A stretch of DNA of 64,000 bases, taken from positions 50,975,801-51,039,800 of the forward strand of contig JBCFYV010009882.1 in NCBI GenBank assembly GCA_039000515.1, read 5' to 3'. The notes beneath the pieces are model-generated. The model was given only the letters and a program-made list of their open reading frames with translations. It was not told the origin of the DNA and did not search any database. Each line of letters begins with the position of its first letter. Within the stretch, counting starts at the first letter, position 1. Shown here piece after piece: positions 11,066-23,209 of the stretch. A program made the position numbers and the translations under genes. This DNA is from Timema cristinae (taxonomy: Eukaryota > Arthropoda > Insecta > Phasmatodea > Timematidae).

Positions 11066-13979
11066 TTAATAAAAAAATTACTAATTATTTTGTTCTTTAT
11101 GGGTGAGTCATGGGAAATGGGAGCCTTTGGCTTGAAACTGGGCGAGACTGACTCAAGAGCCCACGTAGAAGACAAGCTGTATAAATAGGACCGAATATGT
11201 GGTCAGGGTAAAAGATTTTAGGTGCATTGTGTGGGCTAGTCGACCTATCAGTAGCTAGAACACGAATGTAGTAGGCCACTTGTAGCTTGCTACACTGCCA
11301 TACTTGCCAGTATTGAAACAACTTTCCCAACCTCTCAATATTGTATCCCCTCCTTTATTACATATAAAGAGTAACTTTAATCCTTTCCCTTTATTAAATA
11401 TCATAAAAATGAACCATACCTGTCAATTTTGTAGTAAATTATCACCCCCCTAATCCTTGTCTCCTTGACACTTGTCTCCTTGACACTGAGCTTTATCTGG
11501 ATATTTCTGGCCTTGCTTGATATGCATAGATCACACACAATCCGTGTAAGAACTATGTCAGCAGTATAGTGGAATTATGACATTGGAGTACCAGAAACAA
11601 CCAGACGCTATCAACCAGGATCTTCCAGGTGCAAGAAAATCACTGACTCATGCCACAAGGACAAGGATGGCACAACTATGAAGTAGGATCTGTTCAATAC
11701 ATATAAAGTGTTCAATCTGAGCTCATAGGCTTAAGAATCCCTTTATTTTATGGCCATGCTGAGGAGTATTTTCTAAGAAGATAGAATAATCTGCAACCAT
11801 ATCAGAATGGAATGACATACTGAGTAGCTTGAGTGAAATAATTGGATCTACTTGATACAAATGAGAATGTGGAGGAGTTGGCAGACAGTATATATGAGAT
11901 AAGTGCCAATAAGTATGAATCAGATCAACAAACCTAATGAGCTTGGAGTGTATACTTAAATGGCCTAATAGGAGAGTTTGGACAAATAACGCAACTGGCC
12001 AAGCCGAATAAAGACTATAGGTCAGAAAAGACAGGTGTCCTTGAAGAATGTTTTTGGTTTGGAAGGAAATACATGTTTTAATACTAGGCTGCAAGCCATT
12101 TATCCAGGTTATAAAAATGGACTAAAAGACTGTGTTAGACCACCAGGGTCACAGAAAACCAAAGCATGTTGCTTTAGCCGTGGTTTACAAGGACAATATG
12201 CTAAATGATGCAAATGTAAGCAGAAGAAACCCAGGAAAGGCTCACTGCATCTAAACAAGTAAGGGATCAGGGTGAGCATGAACCTCAATCTCCATTAAGG
12301 TTTGTTTCATCAATGCCTATAAACATTGATAAGGTTATTCAAGAGTCGATGGTTACATTTTACTATAAGTAATGGGAACGTAAGCTTTTGAACATCTGTT
12401 TGCAATGTGCTCTAATGGAAAGAGATGTAGTGGGTATTCAGAGCCGAATTTTACTAAGTCTTGGTGGAAAAATGTAGAATTAAGTATGGGTTGAGAAGTA
12501 TTTCCAATGTGAATTAAGAAAGTGGATAGTGAGAATTTCAAGGTAGTCAGTCATATAGGGACTTAACTTATTGAAGCATCACACTGTGACAATCAGTGTA
12601 GGAAAGTAAAAATTATACTTAGGTGATAATAATTATGAACTAGGTAAAATTAGTGAAAAGGAAACCATAACGATCATTTCATATGTAGGTCTACACATGG
12701 AATTTGCAACTCTATTATACTTTGTGGAATATTTCCAGGTACTGTCATTGTTTTACAGACGTTGGAAAAGTCCTATAAGGGTTCAGAATCATTCTAAACA
12801 TCGAGGTTTGTATACTAAAGAACATAATATGTTTTAAATAAATCTTAGTAGCATCAGAGTTAACAAGTATTTAAATGTCCAGTATTGCTATGTGTCCTTA
12901 GTCCTATCAAATAAATAGAAGAGGGATATTGATTATCCAATCATAGGCCAATCATGGCACAATCAGTTAAAAAGATGATCAGCATTTGGAGGACTAATAT
13001 TCAAGTTGATCTTTTGAAATATGTTAGCATGAAGTTTGGTAGTGGTGACTCACAATTTTTAAGTTAGGTGGCAGTTAACCTTGTCCTTTGTTCTATCACT
13101 TGGCAATAGGAACAAGATTGTCGGGTGGAAAGGATGAAAAGGGGGATGCTTATTGATTAGTAATAAAAACATTTGAAAGGACAGTCTGTGGTGATAATAA
13201 TTGGTGGCTTGCAAGTGAGACAGAAAGTGTGGGGCCGAGATATTGCTATTGGGCAGATTTAAGGGTCAACACTTTGGATCAACAATCTATTCTATGTTTC
13301 CACTAGGAAATTAAGCTAAAACATTGATGATAAATAAACGAATTACCAAGTTTGATTTCAGACATTGCTATTTGAAATGACCTTGGGTTAAACCGAAAAA
13401 GTATAGTTTGATGAATTGTACATCTTAGGAAAGAAAAAATTTGAAAGTAACTTACATATTAGTTTTGTATAATTCATAAGACCTATTGTAAATACTATAA
13501 ATAACCACCACCAAACACTCAAAGAGTTAATTTCCCTCCTCTCCACTCAAGGGTGATAGGAAATTTCATCAAAACCTCTTAACACGCCTGTATGTAGCTT
13601 ATATTTGGTTCAGTTTAATATAACCTGGGTTAATAAATCATGGTCGTGTTTGCTATTTAAAATTGTGAGGATCCAATATCGAGCAATTTTACTTTCCAAT
13701 TAATGTTTTACAGCCTAGTAGGTGAAATAAAACAAAATTACCCAACAAAATTATTTTTAAAGGTATTCAAATATAAAAATGGCTTCAAGTCAACAGACAA
13801 AAACATTAATGTGGGCACACACTAAGTCCCCCCTTCACCCCAATGACATATTTTCCTCCCTCATTTTCTTACCCAAACTTATTTATTACAATAGGGCAGG
13901 CCCACACTAACAGTAATTCTGATTCAAACTTTATTTCTACCTCATTCACCTCTGGTATTTTTTTAAAACACCATGTTTT

Positions 13980-14042
13980 CAGGGGCGGAAGGGGGGGGGG
14001 GGTTGATTCCGTAACACCCCCCCCCCCTTAAATATGGCCCTG
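13980..14042. repeat. Small G-run/C-run hairpin with CAGGGG-type ends
   Basis: CAGGGGCGGAAG followed by a run of G, a short spacer (TTGATTCCGTAACA), a run of C and then AAATATGGCCCTG can fold on itself. The outer CAGGG...CCCTG looks like a collapsed non-autonomous DNA transposon with little left between its ends. I see no certain target duplication. Confidence 0.4.
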
Positions 14043-14562
14043 ATTTTTACTTTAAATAATGTACTATAGCCAAACAATAGTGATAAATAACAAAATTAAT
14101 ATTTTAAAATCATTAGATTTAACTATCAGTTAATATTTATATAATAACTAATTAGATTGAACTAGTGTTTAATTTGTTTTGGTAGTCACTGGCCCTATTC
14201 AGATCTGACTCTTATGATTACATTACTTTCAATAAATCCCCCTACTGATAACGGTCAGAAGTTTGAACTATGCCCTCTTGAAAAGGCAAAACACATATGT
14301 TTGAAATGTATCTAAGAAGTCTGTCTACCAGTTATGAGATATTGGTGTTGTGTTGCAATTGGGGCATACATAAATGGTTTTTGCTAATTTAATTGTAACT
14401 GTTGTTGAACATAAAACTAAGGTTATAAACAACTTATATTAAAATCAATCAAATAAGGTATGGGAAAACAATTTGTTTTAAATGACTTGTGAAAAACATC
14501 TTTAATTCAACTTACTTTGTAACCTACTCATCACAGGTGATTTTTGTGCAGTGTCTATTAAA

Positions 14563-14857
14563 TTATTATTATTATTATTAGCACCGCGTCTTACTACCCA
14601 TTCGGGTTATACGCACTTACGCTAATGTGTAATGGTAGGGTGATTGTGATATGAAATGAAGGACCTACAGTTTAGAGTGGAATCCGAACCACGGTGGAGG
14701 CCTGGCATTCCTCACATTCACAAGTTGTGATTAATACACATCTTGTCAGAGGTGAAGGAAGGGTTTGGTAATCAGATAAATCTGTGCCGGGACCAAGGAT
14801 TGAACCCCGGCAGCCAGCATAGAAGTCCGACACCTTAGCCCTAGACCACCAGGTCAC
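14563..14857 (-). mobile_element. tRNA-derived SINE, family A, with target duplication
   Basis: This is a full-length minus-strand copy. The head carries tRNA-type promoter boxes (compare GGTCTAGGG and GGTTCAATCC), and the 3' end is GGTAGTAAGACGCGGTGCTA followed by a (TAA)n tail. The 14-bp duplication CAGTGTCTATTAAA flanks it at 14549-14562 and 14858-14871, so it was inserted by target-primed reverse transcription. Confidence 0.9.
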
Positions 14858-14901
14858 CAGTGTCTATTAAAATCGGGTCTAATCTAGTAATAGGAGTATT
14901 A

Positions 14902-14907
14902 GCAGTA

Positions 14908-14939
<32 letters not shown>

Positions 14940-15189
14940 CATAATAACAACAACAACACAATTATTGGCATATGACAAATTTCAAATATATTGCCATAAA
15001 TTGTATGAACTTTGTATAACTTGTTAAGTTTCTAATATAAAATCTATCGCAGTAATAATAATAATAATAATAATAATCATAATAACAACAACAACAACAC
15101 AATTATTGGCATATGACAAATTTCAAATATATTGCCATAAATTGTATAAACTTTGTATAACTTGTTAAGTTTCTAATATAAAATCTATC
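14902..15189. repeat. Tandem duplication, two units of about 144 bp
   Basis: The units 14902-15048 and 15049-15189 are nearly identical. Each starts with GCAGTA and a (TAA)n run, passes ATTATTGGCATATGACAAAT and ends AAAATCTATC. They differ mainly in the length of the (TAA)n and (CAA)n runs. No coding content. The duplication lies just beyond a SINE. Confidence 0.92.
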
Positions 15190-15448
15190 TCAAAAAGGTA
15201 AGATCTGGCAAATGCGTACTCCTTAAGACGTATACTGCAATTTAAGAATGGAACGATCAATACTTTTTTAAATTTTGAATGAAAATAGGGAAAATCTAGA
15301 TTCCAGAATAATTTCAGAGTCAATACAGAGCAATGTGGGCTAAAGCGATACAAACAAGTGTGCACCTGGTTGTCACACACCTCTCTGTGTTGCAATGGCT
15401 TAGCTAGTATGTCAATTGTCTGGCCTAGTTCTACCATATTTGTTTCAG

Positions 15449-15513
15449 CTCAGTTGCGGCCATGGATACCTTTAATTATGAAGAAGCTTCCGCTGTTTTA
15501 GTTGCCAGAATGA
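15449..15513 (+). pseudogene. Possible Sec23-like exon fragment
   Basis: After an acceptor-like TATTTGTTTCAG the plus strand reads SVAAMDTFNYEEASAVLVAR and then M. The segment EASAVLVARM resembles the EAAAVLMARM region of COPII coat protein Sec23. Similarity stops right after it, no further Sec23 sequence was found nearby and no donor is evident, so this is at most a fragment and may be chance. Confidence 0.25.
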
Positions 15514-16120
15514 AACAGAAGTGTGCAATGGGGGCTAATAATTTGTTGATAAATCAAGTACTTTGGATGGGTTTAAATGTACTATGAAATAAAATGCTAA
15601 GAATACTAGAAAATGAATCTAAAAAACAACATGAAATTATTTGGTCTAGGCCTATAATAAGTAAATCCGTAATACCACTTATTTTCAAAATTTGATTTTC
15701 TTCTTCAATATTTTTAGACACAAAATCGTCAATGAGTTTAGGATAAGGCTGAATGCAAAGGGTAATGGACATACATAAATAGAATCAAAGTTCAGCAGCC
15801 AGTGTGATGCAAGCTGGAAGGTAGTCCACACTTGACTGGCTCACATCGGCACACATCGCATCACAACAGAAATTATTCTCTTAAGAAAATCTGTGTTCGT
15901 CCAATGCGGGTGTTAGTAAGTCAAACTCGCAAATTGTGAGCTATCCTTTGAGGGTTTTTTTTCAAACCTCTTTAAGTTATTTATTAATAAAGCTAGCTTA
16001 GTTAAACTTTAACCAAATAATTCTTCTTAAAAATCTCAACAATTTAAGACTCAAATAACAAAAGCTATTATTTATGATTTTAGGGAGGATTACTCCAACT
16101 AGATATCATATCCAGAAAAT

Positions 16121-16243
16121 TGAAAAATGACACCTAGACATGATAATTGGGTACGAAACGATTCCTGGATAGCTCAGTGGTTAGAGCATTGGCGTACTAA
16201 GCCAAAGGTTTGGGTTTGATTCCCGTGTCTAAGTGTCATTTTT
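16121..16243 (+). mobile_element. tRNA-like SINE unit flanked by an 18-bp inverted repeat (family D)
   Basis: A tRNA-like block has a D arm GCTC...GAGC, an anticodon stem TTGGC/GCCAA with a 7-nt loop GTACTAA, and a T loop in GGGTTTGATTCCC. A box TAGCTCAGTGG (16170-16180) and B box are intact, but the acceptor stem does not pair. AAAAATGACACCTAGACA (16126-side, left) and its near-perfect inverted copy at 16226-16243 flank the unit. A related minus-strand copy is at 53045-53137. It is therefore treated as a SINE rather than a tRNA gene. Confidence 0.65.
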
Positions 16244-16876
16244 AAATTTTCAAAATATGTCAACAATAAGTCCTCATGTGACTCTTCTACATACTTTATT
16301 TTGGAAGAAAATAGGGGGAAAACTAAAATCGAGAATATTTTCCAAGCCAGTGGGAAGCGATACGAGCAAATAATAAACAGGCTAGTGTGCGCTAACCTTT
16401 TGCTGACTAGGGAGAGAAAACCCAGGAGGACTCAAAATGAAAAACACAATGGACCCCAGGGCAATATGGTGGTGCTAGAAGAATTGACTTAAACTTTCGA
16501 GGCCTCGATGGATAACTGCTTTTAGAAAAGAGTGGCAACCTTTGGAGATACCTGTAGTGTGTCAATAACTTCACAGTTCAGCCATACGTCAGTCTGTCCC
16601 TGAGATTCAACCAAGCAATAATAAATATAGCTCACCTACACCACTTAGCTCTGACTGCATTCTTGCCCTCACAACTGTGGGAGACATGCCACCAGTAAAG
16701 CTGATAATTCAGTAACTTTACTGAAGGAAGGGCAGTAGAAGAGGCCAGCACCAGCAGTATGGGGACATTGCAATGATACTCATGGCACTGACAGCTATGA
16801 TGGCTGTTATGTGAGCTCAACACCAGATTTAAGCTAACTCAAAAGAGGACAAATCCAGGCCCAATAGATAATTAAA

Positions 16877-16878
<2 letters not shown>

Positions 16879-16937
<59 letters not shown>
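16879..16937. repeat. (TA)n microsatellite
   Basis: About 29 uninterrupted TA dinucleotides. The apparent open frame across it (a run of Tyr-Ile) is an artefact of the repeat. Confidence 0.97.
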
Positions 16938-16941
<4 letters not shown>

Positions 16942-17779
16942 GTATTTCTGTTGTGCTTGAAGGAATGACATTAATAAAGTAAGCGAGTTGAAAAATAAGT
17001 TTTCTGTGATGTACTTCCTGTTTTCAAAAAATTTAAAACCCAACAACTCTGCCTTTACAGCTCTGAAAAACAGTATAAAAGTCAGGAATGAAGGGTTCTT
17101 GGGACTTAATCAGAGGCAGGGAGGACCCCTATTGATGGAGACTTAAAATAGCTGTAACCGTAGAATAAACCAAAGTACCACAAGACCAAAGTTAGTTAAA
17201 TTACCAATGACCACTTACTCTTTTGAGGGATTTAATGGTGCTAATATGAAAGCTGTTGAAGATTTAAAAAAAGAGAGAGAGCTAATAACCACCCCTGCTA
17301 AACCTGAGGGAAAGGGTAGAACAGAACATGTGCATCCCACCATGCCAAAAATGGTGTGACACTATGTAGGGTAAGTCATAATAATTGGGACAGTTAGGTG
17401 TCATAAGTAAGTTTAGCTAACAACTATTATAAAGTGCACATACTTTTTATAAATATCACCCCGCAAAAAAGAAAAAAAAGAGACAGGTTGAATACTCTTA
17501 CAACTATGTTAAAATGCCAGCCAATATTATTAGTGAATATAAAATCACAAAATATGAGGAAAACAATGGACAAATAAATCATGAAGCCATTTGTAGTAGG
17601 CCAAGTTGTACAGTACAAATAGAAAGCTAAGAAATTAGCATATCACGTTAAATCTTTTTTGAAATATTGATAATTTACAGCTCAAAAACTAATAAAGGGA
17701 TAATTTTAAATTTTTAACTATGTTTGTAGGAACAACAAACCTGCCAAATTTGATCAGAATCCAAAGTCTACCAGTTTTT

Positions 17780-18190
17780 CATTGACTCACTTGAAATGGA
17801 ATGGCTTCACATTATTCATGATAATTTACATTACCATTACAAATAGTAGTGGTTGTAATAGAACTACTTCGTCTCCCCTTCTCTGTCTTCATATTATCCT
17901 AATAAATACTCTTTACTCCCATTACATTACTTCTTCCCACTATGGTCTCCTACCCCACTTTCCAGAATTTATTTCTATCCACACTATCATTTGCCTTTTT
18001 ACATTCAAAAAACCCAATACTAAGTCCTTCCCAAATTCATACCTTCTTTCCATCAGCTGTCATATAGCAAAGATCAACTCTATTGTAGACCTTTGTTCCT
18101 TAAATATGTGATGATCCTTTCCCCACCATCCATTCATTTTCTTTCCTATTCTCTTTCCCAGTATCTTCTCATATATTTGTGTATAATTTT
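17780..18190 (-). pseudogene. Non-LTR reverse transcriptase fragment (RT core)
   Basis: The minus strand reads RIYEKILGKRIGKKM, then KEQRSTIELIFAI, a stop, and QLMERRYEFGKDLVLGFLNV. This corresponds to the RT segment usually written GFRxGRSTIDxIFALRQLMEKRxEYxKDLVxxFIDIxKAYD. The catalytic block is already degraded and several stops follow. It is probably the same class of element as the LINE at 30743-31566. Confidence 0.7.
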
Positions 18191-18471
18191 TCTTGCATTA
18201 TTATTATTATTATTATTATTTTTTAAATCTTTGATATCATAGTGTTCGGATGTAAAAGAAGGTTAGCTAATATTAGTTATATTCACACCCCTTTGCAAAA
18301 ATTCAATTCACTTCAATCCTTCAGTGATTGCTAGCACTATAAAAGTATGCTAAACTGTCAGTAACTTAACTTAGTAAATTGATTTATTGACCAATTAATA
18401 ATATACATTACATTCTCATGAATGAAAGATGTAGTTGAAATAATTTTTATGAGCTATTTCCCTGTTATTTT

Positions 18472-18520
18472 TCAGCACCGTGTTTTATTACCTGTTCAGG
18501 CTATATGCAAATGTCAGTGT
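18472..18520 (-). repeat. SINE 3' tail fragment
   Basis: On the minus strand, sequence close to AACAGGTAATAAAACACGGTGCTG matches the shared 3' tail of SINE families A and B. The promoter-bearing head was not found. Confidence 0.5.
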
Positions 18521-20324
18521 TGATAACAGCAATTTTTGTAATATAAAACAGATCGATATTGCATACCCCTAACTCTACACATCGGCAGTTTCTCTAGGTG
18601 TGCTCTATTCTCACTCAGTGCTATTCTCTCAAAAAATATGTTTTGGTGTTAAAACAATAAAATCACAGTACTGCCTTCCTGTTATATGAAGATGTTCAGA
18701 CTTTATAAAAATAATTATGGGTTATTTTAAGTTTTAAATCTGGTCCCAAACAAAAATGGGGTTTAAACATTTGAAGCAAGAACATGTTTCATGTTCTCAA
18801 TATTTTTTGATCACTTGACCTCCTGAATCCCCCTAAGTTTTATAATACAAACTGACAATGGTGCTAAGTATTCAGTGTCTAAATTAACAGATAGCTTACA
18901 TTGTAAATCCCGGTTTCCGGTAGATCATTCATAATCAGCTATAGCTAATAATTAACTTGCCATAATCTGTTGCCAATGTGTGGTGTCAAAATCATAAAGA
19001 TGTTTGTTATTACTGTATTAGCACAAGATGTACTAGATTTCATTATACACAAAATACCAAAATATGATGCTGTTAGTCAATTTTTATTTCCTTCTACAAC
19101 TATCCAAAGGGATATTGATTTACCTATCTCTTTTTTATTTTTTAGAAAACATTTTCAAACTTTGCAAGAAAAACTACCTTTTCCTTCTCAATGATGTCCA
19201 ATTTTTGTTGACTCTGTACTAGATAACATATTTTTCTAAGGTTTTTTTTGCTACTTGATGTAGTCTTTTTCTATGTAAGATGACAATGATGATGCTGAGT
19301 GACTTTATTGATTTGGCGAAGTTGAGGTGTTAAACTTTGTTAAACTTATCTACCAATTAACCAGAGATTAAATACAATACACATTACATTTATTGGATAT
19401 ATCATTATATTTTAGTAAAAATAATTGTAGTAATAACATAAAAAATAAGCATTTAAAGAAGTTAAACTAAAACCATCTGCTCATTTATACACCCATTCAA
19501 ATTCAAAATATTTCGGGAACTCACTATAGTTTATTTAACCAGATATAATGGTTGATCCCACTGTTAAAAGAAATGATGGACCTCAGGTGGCGAGTATAGT
19601 TATCCAATTTGTTCCAAACCTGCAATTCTGATATAGTAAAAGAACAAGCATGTGTATATGTGATCGATGCAGGGGAATATACTGGGTGGATATTTACATA
19701 ATGGTATGAGTGGGTTTATTTTTTAGAATTAGGAACCTTGAAAAGAGGTAGTGAGGCTATAATAATGACAATATTTTGTGAAGCAATAGTCATAAATGTA
19801 GCCTCCACCCTTGATTTAACCTCAAGCAACCTCAAGGATATGGATTCAGCATCAATATTCAGTTTCTGAAATAATAGTTTTTATGTCATGCTATGTGATG
19901 ACCATTGGTTTGATTTTAGCCATATGAATTGAATAAGACAACTATGTGAAATTCCAGGGACAGTGATTTGTCCAAATGATATAACTTTATTTAGAGTTTG
20001 AGGTGAATAAATAATCAATCCATGTATGTGAGGTGGCAGTATGATGTGTTGCATCTAAGTGACATTCCATCATATTGTATGAAGAAAACAAAGTCAGTAC
20101 TTGTGAGGTGTGATGGTTGCTACAAAGTAGGTCTACAATAAACTCACTCATGACAACTAGTGTAAATTTTCATAGTTGCGTGTGTTCAGTGAGAGCAATC
20201 TCAAAGGTAGTAAGCTATCCAACTTGAAGTAGCCAATACACTACAGTGAACATCATCATCTGTTGTGAATTAGTTATTTTAACACTAATAATAAGGACAT
20301 TAGGGGGTAGTTTAAACTTTATAT

Positions 20325-20719
20325 CAGAGATGGGTAAAATTTTTTTTCCCCAAATCCAAATGTGAATCCTCGAATCCTTAAAATGGTTTAATTTCAAAGT
20401 GAAAATATTTAAAATTGAATATGAAAAATGGTTTAAGCATTCGTGCCACAAAAAATTGTATTTTGTTTCCAGTGTCTATTACATCATAATCATCAAAGCA
20501 AACACTTTTATAGAAAATTAATTATATTAATGGAAGTTTGTACTTTTTTGTGATTCTGTTATTCTTCAACCTTCACAAGTCTATGTAATTTATTTTACTA
20601 ATTGCTTGATATTGTTATTTGAAGTCAAGGTCTTCAAAATTGAATTCAAGATCATTTTTTGATATTTATACGAATCTTCAATCTCTTGAACACCAATGAA
20701 TTTGAGGGTCCCATCCCTA
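20325..20719. mobile_element. Non-autonomous hAT MITE (395 bp)
   Basis: The element begins CAGAGATGGG and ends CCCATCCCTA, giving short imperfect terminal inverted repeats of the CAGGGATGGG type. It is flanked by an exact 8-bp duplication CTTTATAT at 20317-20324 and 20720-20727, the length typical of hAT insertions. The interior has no coding capacity. Confidence 0.88.
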
Positions 20720-20961
20720 CTTTATATTTAGTATAATCTCTGATGTAGGCCTGTATGCATATTCTTTCCTCCTCCCCTTCACGATTCTGTCATTTCTGAC
20801 AAGATGATGACCAAAGCCAGAATTTTGATGACCTTAAAATTGCCAAAAAATGACCTATACAATTACGCTAAAGACTCTAAACAATGACTTTAAATTTGCA
20901 AAAAAGACCTAAAAAATTTGATTAAAATTCCATAATATGATGTATTTATTACAAGAGTTAG

Positions 20962-21370
20962 GATTTACATTTTACACATAAGCGAAAATATCTCTCCTGG
21001 TCTGTCCATTTCCAGTTTTTCCTTGGTGTGGACATGTCTGGAATAGAATGACCGATATACAATCCCAGGAAATCCTTTAGTTTAACATTGCTAAGTTTCC
21101 ACAGAGGAATGTTCGCAGAAACCAGAACGTCACACAAATCTTTATAAAATGTTGAGGGTTTTTCTAGATTCGTGAATGCATTTTGTGCAAGTAATAATTG
21201 AGAGGTTTTCTTTTTATCGATATTCTGGATACCACGGACATGTTTGTTGCAACTGATATGCTGTTGAATGGTTACATCTTTTGTCCGATTCCAGCCACTT
21301 GCACTTCACATATTTTACAGAAAAGTATTTCACTCTCTAGATAAAATATCCTCTCAGAATTCAGTAATAA
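20962..21370 (-). pseudogene. BED-finger hAT transposase relic (N-terminal part)
   Basis: On the minus strand the frames include ESEILFCKICEVQV, then IQQHISCNKHVRGIQNI. This restores the pattern of a BED zinc finger (CxxC, then HxxxxxH). LEKPSTFYKDLCDVLVSANI and LWKLSNVKLKDFLGLYIGHS follow, then IPDMSTPRK. It is a frame-broken relative of the copies at 5241 and 38755 and is truncated before the catalytic domain. It keeps the finger residues that the 5241 copy has lost. Confidence 0.75.
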
Positions 21371-21685
21371 TTTGCCTCAAATGACTCGCTTTAGATAGTT
21401 TGGTTTAAAGCATTCTAAATACACATAAAATGATTGAAAACGAATAAATATTATGTGCACTTTATAAAAGTTCATTTGATCTCTAAAAATTGCTATAACC
21501 TCCCCGCGCAACCCTTTCCAACTTAGGTGTGGGGAAGGTCTCACCAGGAATGTGGATTTTATAAGCATGCAGGTAAAGGGGCACCAAGTTAATTTGGACT
21601 CGTACATTATCTTCTTCAGTCAATAAGTATGTGGTAAAATACCCTATGTTTGAATATTCATATTTTATCGTAGCACCGATAATTC

Positions 21686-21692
<7 letters not shown>

Positions 21693-21745
<53 letters not shown>
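21693..21745. repeat. (AT)n microsatellite
   Basis: About 26 AT dinucleotides inside the BED-hAT element. Confidence 0.97.
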
Positions 21746-21749
<4 letters not shown>

Positions 21750-23209
21750 CTTTTTAAAGTCATTTTCAAACAATTTTGAATTTTCTTTTCAAAAAATTTC
21801 TTAAAAATGGCTTATTAAAAAAATTTACCTATAAATCTAGAATAGAAAAAAAAATGACCAAAAAAGTCCTATAAAATATACATTTCTACAACCAGGCGAT
21901 CATGGACAGAGTTTATGTACAACTGCGCATTGTCTCTGATGGACCAAAAAAAGATGACATGTCATCAAAATCCGGGCCCTGTGTATAACCATTCAGGTGT
22001 ACTAAACTAGATGGAAGTGATAGCTTTAACCAGGATTTGGAAATGAGAATAGCATGAAAAGCGATAGAAAAAAAATATTGGTAAATTCAGGGAAATGGAT
22101 TAACAACAACTGAGAATTTATTTAGATTTGCCACCTTCAAAGAAAGTGGTTGTCTTTCAAGTTAAATATGAAGTATAATAACTGGTAAGGAGGGAGTGAA
22201 TAGGAAGGTGAGTTGATTGATAAAGGTCACCAGCAGGTAAGGAACACAGCCAATGAAAAAATATTGCAGTTGGACTCATTAGCTCTTGTGAAACATTATT
22301 TGAGAACATAAAATCTGGGGGGTGGGGATTAATTAACCTTACCTGAGATCTTGAAACTTCATTTGAGCTAGTAAACACTAATACACATTCATGCATTTTA
22401 ATACACATAGTAAGTCAATAATAATAATATTACTATTATTACAAATAAAATAATGATAGAAAATTGAATAGTTACACATAAATAAGTTGTGTTCTTAACA
22501 ATTTACTATAGGTAGGTAGTTCTTCCAGGCAGCTGATGAGCAGCTTGTGGGTTTTGGTCTTGAAAACAATGTGTTCATATAGCATTCCCACATTTTTCTT
22601 AATAGTTAATCGTAATACTGACATAATCTCAGCAGTGAGAGAATGTGTGTTCTTTGATGTGTTTTCAGCAATAACAAAAAGTCTTGAAGTTGGTACGTCT
22701 TTGGTATTTCTCCAAGTAATCTTTAGGAAGGACAAATTTATGCTTTAGTTTATTATAGTCATCATCTTGTTAACCCATGTGCTCTCTCAATTTCCTGGTT
22801 TCTTTAATGACAAAGTTGAGTAAGTCCTTCAGTGCTTTACTATTGCAGGTGACACGGCCTCTATTATACTAGCATTAAAGTGTATATGATGTATTTCAAT
22901 TGCATAACTTCCTTGATGAGCTCTTGCCCTGAGTTAATCCATAAGATAAATTATACTTCTCTTTTAAATATATTTAAGAAGTATAACTCCACTCAACACC
23001 TTATGTAAAAATAAATAGCACAAGCAAGTGGATGACAAGTTATTCAATATCCACTGTCTTTGTTCAATGATAATGCCAGCGACCAAAATTTTCAAATTTG
23101 AACCTTGTTTAATATCATGTGTGACAAGATCCACATTTCCAAAGATTTACTTGTTTGTCATAAATAAATTTTTCCACTAAGATTTCAGCCAAATTACTGG
23201 TGTTATTGA

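Larger units (their letters stand above)
20812..21981 (-). mobile_element. Degenerate BED-hAT element with terminal repeats
   Basis: The left end CAAAGCCAGAATTTTGATGA and the inverse of the right end (CAGGGCCCGGATTTTGATGA) form imperfect terminal inverted repeats. Short repeats of AAAATGACC and GTCCTATA sit inside both ends, like the subterminal repeats of the inner hAT at 38267. The target duplication is too decayed to be sure of. Inside lie the transposase relic (20962-21370) and an (AT)n run. Confidence 0.65.

Noticed and set aside
11723..12541. Minus-strand open frames of 123 and 62 codons
   Set aside because: No recognisable motif, no splice support, and no continuity with kinase exons; could be decayed repeat but not claimable.
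16163..16234. Functional tRNA gene
   Set aside because: D, anticodon and T arms look right, but the acceptor stem does not pair and a related copy exists at 53045-53137, so a SINE head is more likely.
16834..17046. 70-codon open frame with a Tyr-Ile run
   Set aside because: It is produced by the (TA)n microsatellite; no coding signal in the flanks.
18970..19194. 74-codon plus-strand open frame
   Set aside because: Protein-like in places, but matches no family I know and has no supporting splice sites or partner segments.
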